Assembly: GCA_964455095.1 (NCBI GenBank)
Contig: CAYVUV010000074.1
Coordinates: 1-14,272 of the forward strand
Origin: CAYVUV01 sp964455095
Lineage (GTDB): Bacteria > Desulfobacterota > Binatia > HRBIN30 > CADEER01
Reading direction: 5' to 3'
Length of the DNA stretch: 14,272 nt
The position numbers and the translations under genes were made by a program. Positions 8,730-14,272 of the stretch are shown here, in pieces (position 1 is the stretch's first letter; each line of letters starts with the position of its first letter). The notes below the pieces were generated by a model. The model was not told the origin of the DNA and ran no database searches. It saw only the letters and a program-made list of their open reading frames with translations.

Positions 8730-9285
8730 CGAAAGTCCCGCGGGAACGCATTGCAAGCGCGGCTTCGCTGGCTGAGGCTAACGCCTTGTCGAGAAGCGTT
8801 TGTGCTTGGGCGGACGCGTGACGCGTCTGGTCGAGGAGGCTCGGTCGCGTGAGGTTGCGACTTCTGAAGGCCAGGCGGAAGTCCTGCAGAATGCGTTCGA
8901 ACGTCTTGATCTGGCCGATGGCCAGCGTCGCGATCAGACGCAGCAGCAAGAATCCGGAGAGCGCAGTCAGCAGGTCAACCGATGCTGCAAGCCAGAATCC
9001 AAGGAAGACCAGCAAGACGACCCGCAGGTTGATCTGCAGCAGGTAGCTGGCGCGGAATTCGGCCTGCAAGGCGGAAATCAACACGTAGCCGAGGCTGACG
9101 GTGAGGTTGAAGGCAAGCACGGCGAGCAGCGTCCGGCGCAGCAGGGCGGGCGCCTTGCGGCCGCTTGCAAGCGTCGCCAGGCACAGCAGCGCCGCGAGAA
9201 TTTGCGGTTCGTGAATGAACGAGACGACCACGACGCACGACGCATAGAGCGCCAGCCAGGCTTGCTGATTCACACGGTTGGCCAA
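8722..9285 (-). CDS. nikQ: ECF transporter transmembrane (T) component, NikQ/CbiQ family
   Basis: This gene encodes a 187-residue inner-membrane protein that couples the ATPase to the substrate-capture subunit NikM. Hydrophobic segments fall at about residues 8-40, 48-70, 84-105 and 107-125. The cytoplasmic C-terminal part has FRLAFRSRNLTRPSLLDQT and ends ALAMRSRGTFDD; the Ala-x3-Arg-Gly type motif near the end is the one used in this family to contact the ATPase. It is shorter than many CbiQ proteins but has the expected order of parts. The start at 9285 overlaps the nikM stop by 16 bp, and its stop overlaps the nikO start. Calling it nickel rather than cobalt rests on the NikR context. Confidence 0.87.
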   Translation of the reverse strand: MANRVNQQAWLALYASCVVVVSFIHEPQILAALLCLATLASGRKAPALLRRTLLAVLAFNLTVSLGYVLISALQAEFRASYLLQINLRVVLLVFLGFWLAASVDLLTALSGFLLLRLIATLAIGQIKTFERILQDFRLAFRSRNLTRPSLLDQTRHASAQAQTLLDKALASASEAALAMRSRGTFDD

Positions 9286-9914
9286 GTGCGGGCCCTCGCG
9301 TAGCGAAGAACGAGTACGGTCAGCGCTGCTTCACCGATACCAATGAAGGCATGCGGGATCGCGACGGCTGGCAGTGTGATCGATAGTCCGAACGGAAAGA
9401 ACAGGGGGGAACCGTCGGCTGCATGGGCGATCGAGGGCTGCACTCCAAGGATCGAGGCCGTGATTGCCGCCGGCACCATGACCGAGGCCCATGCTGCAAC
9501 TGCGATGGAAGCCGTGTCGCCGAGATTTCGCAGCAGGCGGCGGACACCGACTGCGGTTGCGGCGCCTGCCAGTCCAATGCTGAGGGCGTTGACCGGCAGG
9601 GCCGTAATGCCACCGGCGCCAAAGAGCAGTGACTGTAGAGCCAGCACTAGGCTGAACGCGACGAATGCCGAGCGAATACCGAACACCATGGCCAGGATCG
9701 CGACGCCCAGCGCGTGACCGGAGGTTCCCCCTGGAATCGGCACCATCACAAGGCCCAGGCTGTATGCGAGCGCAGTCAGCATGGCCAAGCGGGGCACGGT
9801 CGTCTCGTCCAGCGTCTCGCGCAGACCTCTTGCCGACCAGGCCCACGCCCCGATGGCAATCGCATAGGCCGGCAGATAGGTCTGAGGCGAGAGGAAGCCG
9901 TCGGGAATATGCAT
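9270..9914 (-). CDS. nikM: ECF transporter substrate-capture protein NikM/CbiM
   Basis: This gene encodes a 214-residue inner-membrane S-component that binds the metal ion. The N-terminus MHIPDGFLSP is diagnostic: in this family the amino group of Met1, His2 and a further His (His67) bind the metal. Here His67 is present in PIPGGTSGHALG. Later conserved parts are FSLVLALQSLLFGAGGITAL and PVNALSIGLAG, plus the C-terminal PHAFIGIGEAALTVLVLRY. The start at 9914 is fixed by the MHIPDG motif, because the metal site needs a free N-terminus; the longer open frame upstream lies in the barrel gene. It follows the barrel gene by 11 bp and overlaps nikQ by 16 bp. Nickel specificity is inferred from NikR and the NikK/NikL genes. 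Confidence 0.95.
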   Translation of the reverse strand: MHIPDGFLSPQTYLPAYAIAIGAWAWSARGLRETLDETTVPRLAMLTALAYSLGLVMVPIPGGTSGHALGVAILAMVFGIRSAFVAFSLVLALQSLLFGAGGITALPVNALSIGLAGAATAVGVRRLLRNLGDTASIAVAAWASVMVPAAITASILGVQPSIAHAADGSPLFFPFGLSITLPAVAIPHAFIGIGEAALTVLVLRYARARTWPTV

Positions 9915-9925
9915 TGCCCGCCAGT

Positions 9926-10915
9926 TCAGAATAGCGCCGAGGCCGAAATGATTATCCGGTACCTTTCCTTGCCTTCCGCCCCCTGCTGTTGCTCGCCCTC
10001 GTTCAACCGGGTCCACACGGGGGTCTTCATGCCTACGGCGAGACTTGTGTTCCGCCAATATGCCCGCACACCGGGAACGGCATACAGCATGCGCCCACCT
10101 GCGGCAATGGCCGGCACGCCGCCTTCGCGATCCCGGCCCAAGCCGAGATACTGAAGCTCGAGCACTGGATCGATGCGAAACATCTGCTCCGGAACGACGA
10201 GGCCACGGTAGGAGAGGGCGACGTTGAGTCGATGTTCGGACCCGAAACGCACCCGCTCGCCGTCGGCATACTTGTACTCTTGGAAGCGCAGCATCGAAGC
10301 CTCCAGGTTGAGAGTGAACCGTTCGAGCAATGTCTTGCTGGCCGTCAGTCCGATCGTGTACGCGGGCTTCCCGAAGCCCAGTGATCTGGACGGATCGATC
10401 GTTCCATCGCTCAGTCGGCTGTTTGCATCGCCCGTCGGGAGGCTCGCTCCCCCGAAGATCGAGAAATGCCAATCCTCGAGGTCGTCGAGGCTCTCGTTGG
10501 CGGGGATCAGCCGGAATTCCTGGTCGTACTTGAAGCCGAACTGCCCCATGAGCGACACGTCCGCGAAGCCTCGCGAATCGAGACCGCCGGATTCATCGAC
10601 TTTTTCGTGATAGGGGAGAAAAGCGTAGCCCGAGAACCACGGAGTGAAACCGTAACCGAGCCCCGCCATCGTGAATTGTGAATAGCGGGCGTTCGGAGCG
10701 GCCCACGCGAACTTTCGATAGCGGGCGTCGTCGACCTTGAGGTAGGCCAGCGTCTTTCCTTCGGGAAGCAAGGTCGAGGCAGCCGATTCGATCGGTGCCC
10801 CCGGACCCTGCAGTCCAGCGACCCCGATTCCAGCGACGCCATGGTGCGCCCAACCCGGCCACGCGGCGAGCGTGAGGACGACGGCGGCGGTGAATTTCAA
10901 TGGTCCCTTATTCAT
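9926..10915 (-). CDS. Outer-membrane beta-barrel protein in the nickel operon (MetA-pathway/transporter-like)
   Basis: This gene encodes a 329-residue exported protein. The signal peptide is residues 1-23 (hydrophobic AAVVLTLAAWPGWA), giving a mature N-terminus HHGVAGIGVAGLQGPGAP. The rest alternates polar and hydrophobic residues with many aromatic ends, for example YSQFTMAGLGYGFTPWFSGY and RFTLNLEASMLRFQEYKY. It finishes with Phe, the usual C-terminal signal of outer-membrane barrels. It resembles the family annotated as 'MetA pathway of phenol degradation' or 'transporter', a label that says little about function. The ATG at 10915 overlaps the nikL stop (ATGA). Because it sits inside the NikR-controlled operon, a role in nickel passage across the outer membrane is plausible but inferred. 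Confidence 0.8.
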   Translation of the reverse strand: MNKGPLKFTAAVVLTLAAWPGWAHHGVAGIGVAGLQGPGAPIESAASTLLPEGKTLAYLKVDDARYRKFAWAAPNARYSQFTMAGLGYGFTPWFSGYAFLPYHEKVDESGGLDSRGFADVSLMGQFGFKYDQEFRLIPANESLDDLEDWHFSIFGGASLPTGDANSRLSDGTIDPSRSLGFGKPAYTIGLTASKTLLERFTLNLEASMLRFQEYKYADGERVRFGSEHRLNVALSYRGLVVPEQMFRIDPVLELQYLGLGRDREGGVPAIAAGGRMLYAVPGVRAYWRNTSLAVGMKTPVWTRLNEGEQQQGAEGKERYRIIISASALF

Positions 10916-11346
10916 CGACGGCTGTTCCGCAGGAAGAGTTGAACGAGGCCGAAGAGGCCGAAGAGGATGCCGGCTCCGGTGGCCAGGAGAAGCCCGCGCT
11001 GCGGCGCCGCGGCTGTATTCGCGAGGCAGACGCCCGTTGCCTCCCTGGGAGGCAGGTTCAGGATCTGGTCTACGCCGTGTCCGTCTGTGGAATAGGCCTT
11101 GAGGCGCCACTTCGGATGGGCGCCGGTCAGGAAGACCGCCCTGCCTTGCCGGTCCGTGCGCCCGACCTGCTCTGGCGTGTCGTTGCCAGGCAGCAAGAGT
11201 TCGTAAGTCTCGAAGACGAACGGCTGGCCGTCCGAATATGTCAGACGAAGCACGGTGGCCTCCTGGTGACCGATCTCGAGCGCGACTTCATGCGCCCACG
11301 CGTGGCTGGCCACCAGGAGGGCCAGACCCGGTGCGATGCATTTCAT
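10912..11346 (-). CDS. nikL: NikL-like exported, membrane-anchored nickel transport component
   Basis: This gene encodes a 144-residue protein with an N-terminal signal peptide (MKCIAPGLALLVASHAWA) and a probable mature start HEVALEIGHQEATVLRLTYS. A beta-rich domain follows (GQPFVFETYELLLPGNDTPEQVGRTDRQGRAVFLT), then one C-terminal membrane helix (LLLATGAGILFGLFGLVQLFL) and a basic cytoplasmic end. This layout matches NikL, an extra component of the NikKMLQO nickel transporters, thought to sit beside NikM in the membrane. The start at 11346 overlaps the nikK stop and its stop overlaps the barrel gene start, both as ATGA, so translation is probably coupled on both sides. The family call rests on layout and neighbours rather than a strong motif. 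Confidence 0.75.
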   Translation of the reverse strand: MKCIAPGLALLVASHAWAHEVALEIGHQEATVLRLTYSDGQPFVFETYELLLPGNDTPEQVGRTDRQGRAVFLTGAHPKWRLKAYSTDGHGVDQILNLPPREATGVCLANTAAAPQRGLLLATGAGILFGLFGLVQLFLRNSRR

Positions 11347-12035
11347 GGCGCGATCGCGAACTGCAGCGATGCGGTGCGGATCACGCTGTCAGCCTTGCCG
11401 TCTTCCAGCGGCGTCTCCAGCGTGGCCTCCAGCAACTGGACGCCGCCCCGGCGCAGCCGGATCGCCACTTTCCCGTCGGCTCCCGAGATTCCGCGGGTTT
11501 CCCCGGCATACGCCACGGGCACTCCCGACACCGGTTTGCCCGCGTCGGTGACCAGCACGACCAGCTTGTCACCGGTCTGCAGCGGGAGTGGATCACGCGT
11601 CGGCGTGATTTCCAGGTCTGTTCCGATCGGCCCCGAGACAGACGGGATCCAGTGCACGATGAGCTTGAGCGATTCCTTCGAATACCAGCTCTTGACTATC
11701 CCGGCGATCCCGGTCTTCGGGACATTTCGCGTTTCCCACGGGGTCTTGGTCCAGTAGCCCGTCGAGAAGCTGACCGTGAGCGCCGCGCAATCGCCCGCAA
11801 CTCTGGTCGGATACTCCCGCGCCGCGTCTAACTGTCGGACACGCCCCGTCTTGTCGACACAGGTAAGCCCCTTGACGGCAGACGCCGCATAGGCAACGAC
11901 CTCCGCGCCGTCATGCCCTGAATGACGATGTCCCTGCAACAGGACATACCCATTGCTCTCTCGGTCGAACCAGAGATCGTGCGCCGCCACCGCACTCGAG
12001 GCGAGCGCGAGCAAGACGATGATCCAGCGATTCAT
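11343..12035 (-). CDS. nikK: NikK-like periplasmic DUF4198 protein of the nickel transporter
   Basis: This gene encodes a 230-residue protein with a signal peptide (MNRWIIVLLALASSAVA) and a mature start AHDLWFDRESNGYVLLQGHR. This Ala-His-x-Leu-Trp opening, with a nearby His-rich patch (HRHSGHD), is typical of DUF4198 proteins, which accompany NikM transporters as NikK. The C-terminal half is an immunoglobulin-like beta domain (PVSGVPVAYAGETRGISGAD...). It is the first gene of the operon, with its start about 130 bases downstream of the predicted transcription start. Its likely role is periplasmic nickel binding or delivery to NikM; this follows from the family context and is not shown by the sequence. 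Its stop overlaps the nikL start by 4 bp. Confidence 0.85.
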   Translation of the reverse strand: MNRWIIVLLALASSAVAAHDLWFDRESNGYVLLQGHRHSGHDGAEVVAYAASAVKGLTCVDKTGRVRQLDAAREYPTRVAGDCAALTVSFSTGYWTKTPWETRNVPKTGIAGIVKSWYSKESLKLIVHWIPSVSGPIGTDLEITPTRDPLPLQTGDKLVVLVTDAGKPVSGVPVAYAGETRGISGADGKVAIRLRRGGVQLLEATLETPLEDGKADSVIRTASLQFAIAP

Positions 12036-12083
12036 GGTGACTGCGTTTCTCCCCGCATGACTGCAGTGCTTTCGCGTAGCGCT

Positions 12084-12100
12084 GATATACCAACCATATC
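12084..12100. promoter_or_regulatory. Inverted repeat GATAT-N7-ATATC in the nikK leader
   Basis: A perfect 5-bp dyad (GATAT at 12084-12088, ATATC at 12096-12100) lies between the predicted transcription start and nikK. It is an AT-rich island in GC-rich sequence. It does not match the NikR operator, so if real it belongs to another regulator; it may also be chance. Confidence 0.3.
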
Positions 12101-12152
12101 GATTGGCACTTCGATCCCGTCGCTGCGATAGACCTCACGTTGGCGGCGCCTG

Positions 12153-12180
12153 GTGTGAAGAAATGGGCTAGAAATCATAC
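12153..12180 (-). promoter_or_regulatory. NikR operator of the nik operon
   Basis: On the minus strand this reads GTATGA-N16-TCACAC, which differs at one base from the classical NikR site GTATGA-N16-TCATAC; the spacing of 16 is exact. The left half-site overlaps the -10 box of the promoter at 12174-12202, so nickel-bound NikR would block RNA polymerase. The nikR gene itself lies next door at 12235-12699. Confidence 0.85.
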
Positions 12181-12202
12181 AAAGTCGCTGATCCCTCGTC
12201 AA
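12174..12202 (-). promoter_or_regulatory. Sigma70-type promoter of the nik operon
   Basis: On the minus strand, TTGACG (12202-12197) and TATGAT (12179-12174) are separated by exactly 17 bases. Each box has one mismatch to consensus. Transcription would start near 12167 and run into nikK. The -10 box lies within the NikR operator. Confidence 0.8.
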
Positions 12203-12234
12203 CGCGCTCGGCGATCGTCTCGGTTGGCACGTGG

Positions 12235-12699
12235 TCACGTGGCAGGCCGCAAGTGCCTGTGCGGGGACGAGTCGGCGTCGTGTCGGTGGCCGTCACCTAC
12301 CCGGAGACTGATGATGTTGAGCTTGCCATGGTGGACTCCGCGCTCCGCCGTCAGGGCGTCAGCAAAGCGTTGTACATCGGCACCAGGCCCCTTCAGGGTG
12401 ACCGACTCGATGCAGTGCGTGTGGTCGAGGTGGATGTGCATCGTCGTCACGATCAGGTCGTGATGATCGTGCTGCAGGCTTGTCAACCGTTCGGACAGGT
12501 CGCGCTCATGGTGGTTGTAGACATATGACAGGCTGGCGATGCACGGACCGACAAGTTCGTGTCGCTGGCGATCCGCTTCGACGGCCCCACGTATCAGGTC
12601 GCGGCATGCCTCGGAGCGATTATCGTAGCCGCGCGCGGCAATGAACTCTTCGAACTGAGCCGCGAGGGTGGCGTCGAGCGAGATGGTAAAGCGTTCCAT
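12235..12699 (-). CDS. nikR: Nickel-responsive transcriptional repressor NikR
   Basis: This gene encodes a 154-residue regulator with an N-terminal ribbon-helix-helix DNA-binding domain (MERFTISLDATLAAQFEEFI...RSEACRDLIRGAV) and a C-terminal ACT-like metal-binding domain. The four high-affinity nickel ligands of E. coli NikR (His76, His87, His89, Cys95) appear here as His77, His88, His90 and Cys96 in SLQHDHHD...MHIHLDHTHC. The ATG at 12699 has AAAGG about 8 bases upstream. Compared with E. coli NikR (133 residues), it carries an extra His-rich tail of about 20 residues (GDGHRHDADSSPHRH). It lies upstream of the nik operon on the same strand but is separated by a dedicated promoter and operator, so the operon can be transcribed independently. 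Confidence 0.95.
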   Translation of the reverse strand: MERFTISLDATLAAQFEEFIAARGYDNRSEACRDLIRGAVEADRQRHELVGPCIASLSYVYNHHERDLSERLTSLQHDHHDLIVTTMHIHLDHTHCIESVTLKGPGADVQRFADALTAERGVHHGKLNIISLRVGDGHRHDADSSPHRHLRPAT

Positions 12700-12839
12700 G
12701 ATCAGCCTTTCGAAGTCTCGGGAGTCTTGTGTGTGAACCCCGGCAAGAGTCTAAGACCGATATGGAATTAGAAGTGGCGCCAGATTTTCGGACAGCCGGA
12801 TAAGTGAAGTCTCTGCGTCTTTGAATCGCTTGGCTTTCT
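12700..12839 (-). other. Upstream region of nikR
   Basis: About 140 bases lie between nikR and the IS3 remnant and should hold the nikR promoter. I find no convincing -35/-10 pair and no NikR operator. A GGACAGCCGG sequence at 12790-12799 resembles the IS3 end at 12840 (TGGACAGC), so part of this stretch may derive from that element. Confidence 0.4.
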
Positions 12840-13188
12840 TGGACAGCACCGAGAGTTAGTTTTCGGCGGTCACAAGGCCCTCGACGGGCCCCGGAATCCT
12901 TTGCTGGCGGACGAATTCCGCCGGCGTAAGGTCCATGAGAGCACTGTGAGGACGGCTCTCATTGTAGTCACGCCGCCAAGCCTCGACGATCGCCTTGGCG
13001 TCGGCCAATGACTCGAACCAGTGAACATTCAAGCACTCGTCGCGCAACGAACCGTTGAACGTCTCGACGTGCCCGTTGTCGGTGGGTTTACCCGGCCGGC
13101 TGAAGTCGATTCGGACCTTGTGGTGATACGCCCAGAGATCCATCAGACGTCCCGTGAACTCGCTGCCGTAGTAACTGCAGAATAGGCG
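12840..13188 (-). mobile_element. IS3-family element remnant (3' end)
   Basis: Only the 3' end of an IS3-family element remains: the end of its second transposase ORF plus a short tail. The terminus is probably TGGACAGCACC at 12840, since IS3-family ends run TG...CA. On the right it gives way to the IS110-family element; the junction lies somewhere around 13165-13190. Confidence 0.65.
12856..13188 (-). pseudogene. IS3-family transposase OrfB, C-terminal fragment
   Basis: This fragment of about 110 codons is the C-terminal end of the DDE transposase made from the second ORF of IS3-family elements. It reads GSEFTGRLMDLWAYHHKVRI, then DFSRPGKPTDNGHVETFNGS with the catalytic Glu. The family's closing segment DYNESRPHSALMDLTPAEFV follows, and it stops soon after. 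The first catalytic Asp and everything before it are missing. Where the second Asp is expected (Asp-Asn-Gly-Ser-Glu-Phe type), the frame reads SYYGSEF, so this position is either mutated or already beyond the junction with the IS110 element. A stop codon at 13189-13191 closes the frame upstream. It is not functional. Confidence 0.85.
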
Positions 13189-13189
13189 T

Positions 13190-13751
13190 CAACCATGAAT
13201 GGCGACGGCATCCTTTGGTTTCTCTACGACCGAAGGAGATCACCATCATGGCTGACAAGACGGATGCTACGGCCCCCTGCCACTGGGTAGCAATCGACGT
13301 CGCACGGTACTGGAATGCAGTGTTGATCGAGACCGCTTCTGGCCAACGTCACCGCTTCAGAATGGCGAATGCTGCCGAAGACTTCGACAGACTCATTGAG
13401 TTCCTCAATGGGCTGGGTGGCCGTGTACGCGCAGCCCTCGAACCGACTGGCGATTACCACCGGGCAATCGCTCATCGTTTGGCAATCTCCGGCGCCGAGG
13501 TCGTCAGCATCTCCTCCGTCGCGCAATCCCGGTTCCGAGAAGCGATGTTCAACTCCTGGGACAAAAACGACCCAAAGGATGCCACTGTCATTCTTGAGAT
13601 GCTCAAACAGGGCCGCGTGCAACGGTACGTCGATCCGATGCTTGCAGGGCATCACGACTTGCAGGAACTCTCGAAGACCTACTACCAGGTGTCGCGGGCG
13701 CGAACGAAGGTCCAGCACGCGATCATCAACCACCATGTGCCGCTCTACTTC
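13190..13751 (+). mobile_element. IS110-family element, 5' part
   Basis: This is the 5' part of an IS110-family element, inserted at or beside the IS3 remnant and cut off by the second IS5 copy at 13752. IS110 elements have no long inverted repeats, so the left boundary cannot be fixed; 13190 is approximate. Only about 60-80 noncoding bases precede the transposase start. Confidence 0.65.
13248..13751 (+). pseudogene. IS110-family transposase, N-terminal fragment
   Basis: This fragment holds the first 168 residues of an IS110-family recombinase, which moves circular DNA with a RuvC-like DEDD catalytic site. All four acidic residues are visible: D17 in WVAIDVARYW, E65 in AALEPTGDYH, and D108/D111 in KNDPKDATVILEML. 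The ATG at 13248 follows AAGGAG with a 9-base spacer, a strong start. The native sequence ends at HHVPLYF, where the IS5 terminus begins. The frame continues about 120 more codons into IS5 as meaningless sequence. The Tnp-specific C-terminal domain with the catalytic serine is lost, so the fragment should be inactive. Confidence 0.9.
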
Positions 13752-14272
13752 GTCGGCCCTGCGAAATTCAGCTTGCCGCCGCCACGACCGGCGCCGACCG
13801 CTCGCGCGATGGCGACAGCATCACCGATACGGCGAGAAGCAACTGCAACGTTGCCGACCACAACGCGAAAAAAAGCCGCCCGATGCGTCCGCGGACGACC
13901 GCCCGCAGCAGCCAACGCAGGTTGTAGCCCGCCGCGCACAGCACCGCATGCAGCGCATCGCCCAGACTACCTGCCAACCAGCACCGGTTCATCCGGTGAT
14001 CGGCCTTCAGGTGCCCGATCGCAGGCTCGATTGCCTGGCGACGCTTCAGCCACCGTCGTTGCTGGTCCGTCATCGACTTGAAGCGCCCGCGATGGATGAT
14101 CTCCACACCGGGGTTATCCGCGTCGACACCGCGAAAGCCGAGATCGACGACGACCTGTTTCGGTGTACGTCCGACGTCTTCGAGAAGAATGTTCGTCTGC
14201 TCGAGCTGCGCCGACAGGATGTGCCCGTCGTACGGGTTGCCCGGGAAGGCGCGTGCTCCGACGATCAATCCG
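13752..14272 (-). mobile_element. IS5-family element, copy 2 (partial at window edge)
   Basis: The left boundary at 13752 shows the same GTCGGCCCTGCGAAA terminus as copy 1, and the element continues beyond the window. It is oriented opposite to copy 1, so the transposase C-termini of the two copies face each other across 7514-13751. It interrupts the IS110 transposase. Confidence 0.9.
13768..14272 (-). CDS. IS5-family transposase copy 2, C-terminal part (runs off window)
   Basis: This is the last 167 or so residues of a transposase nearly identical to that of copy 1. It has the second catalytic Asp in VVVDLGFRGVD and the catalytic Glu in RRQAIEPAIGHLKADHRMNR. Only scattered substitutions are seen (for example GFRG for GYRG and TDQQ for TNQQ) until the final dozen residues, RERSAPVVAAAS against GMRPGSTTAMVG in copy 1. 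The stop is 16 bp from the element end, as in copy 1. Whether the N-terminal half is intact cannot be seen. If it is, this copy could supply transposase to mobilise both copies. Confidence 0.9.
   Translation of the reverse strand, partial: GLIVGARAFPGNPYDGHILSAQLEQTNILLEDVGRTPKQVVVDLGFRGVDADNPGVEIIHRGRFKSMTDQQRRWLKRRQAIEPAIGHLKADHRMNRCWLAGSLGDALHAVLCAAGYNLRWLLRAVVRGRIGRLFFALWSATLQLLLAVSVMLSPSRERSAPVVAAAS

Noticed and set aside
9915..10472. N-terminal extension of NikM by about 186 codons
   Set aside because: This part lies antiparallel to nothing but inside the barrel gene in another frame. NikM must start at MHIPDG because Met1 and His2 form the metal site.
12036..12234. Cobalamin riboswitch or B12 box upstream of the CbiM-like operon
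   Set aside because: No B12-box-like GCCACTG sequence or extended conserved leader was seen. A NikR operator with correct spacing explains the regulation better.
12226..12243. GGCACGTGGTCACGTGGC palindrome at the nikR stop codon as a terminator
   Set aside because: The stem is short, made of repeated CACGTG, and has no following T-tract on either strand. It partly encodes the end of nikR.

Overview
The window is GC-rich DNA from a Gram-negative bacterium, most likely a betaproteobacterium. This rests on an outer-membrane barrel protein, a proteobacterial-type NikR, and IS families common in that group; I cannot name the genus. It has two parts: a pile of insertion sequences (about 1-8010 and 12840-14272) and, between them, a compact nickel-uptake locus (about 7956-12699, all on the minus strand).

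The left 8 kb is a set of nested transposons. An IS21-family element, here called A (minus strand), landed at the 3' end of the last nickel gene. Its istA is broken twice. Its 3' part is cut at 1971/1972 by a second IS21-family element B (plus strand, right end only in view). The middle of istA is replaced by an IS5-family element (2559-7513). Element B is itself interrupted at the 5' end of istB by an intact-looking IS481-family element (1-1169). The IS5 element is interrupted by a third IS21-family element C (3216-6542). Element C is complete: 37-bp terminal inverted repeats, a 5-bp target duplication CCAGG, and four overlapping genes (a Cys-rich protein, istA, istB and a small downstream ORF). 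Removing C plus one CCAGG restores one continuous IS5 transposase frame of 488 codons.

The centre is a NikR-controlled ECF-type nickel transporter operon in the order nikK (DUF4198), nikL, an outer-membrane beta-barrel gene, nikM, nikQ, nikO. Neighbouring genes overlap by 4-16 bp, except for an 11-bp gap before nikM. nikR lies just upstream on the same strand. Between nikR and nikK is a good sigma70 promoter (TTGACG, 17-bp spacer, TATGAT) whose -10 box overlaps a near-perfect NikR operator (GTATGA-N16-TCACAC read on the minus strand). The likely design is that nickel-loaded NikR represses a single transcript encoding an outer-membrane route, periplasmic metal-handling proteins, the membrane substrate-capture protein and the ATPase motor.

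To the right of nikR lie remnants of an IS3-family element and an IS110-family element, then a second, nearly identical IS5 copy in opposite orientation that runs off the window. The two IS5 copies face each other across the nickel locus. I saw no tRNA, rRNA, CRISPR array or phage gene.
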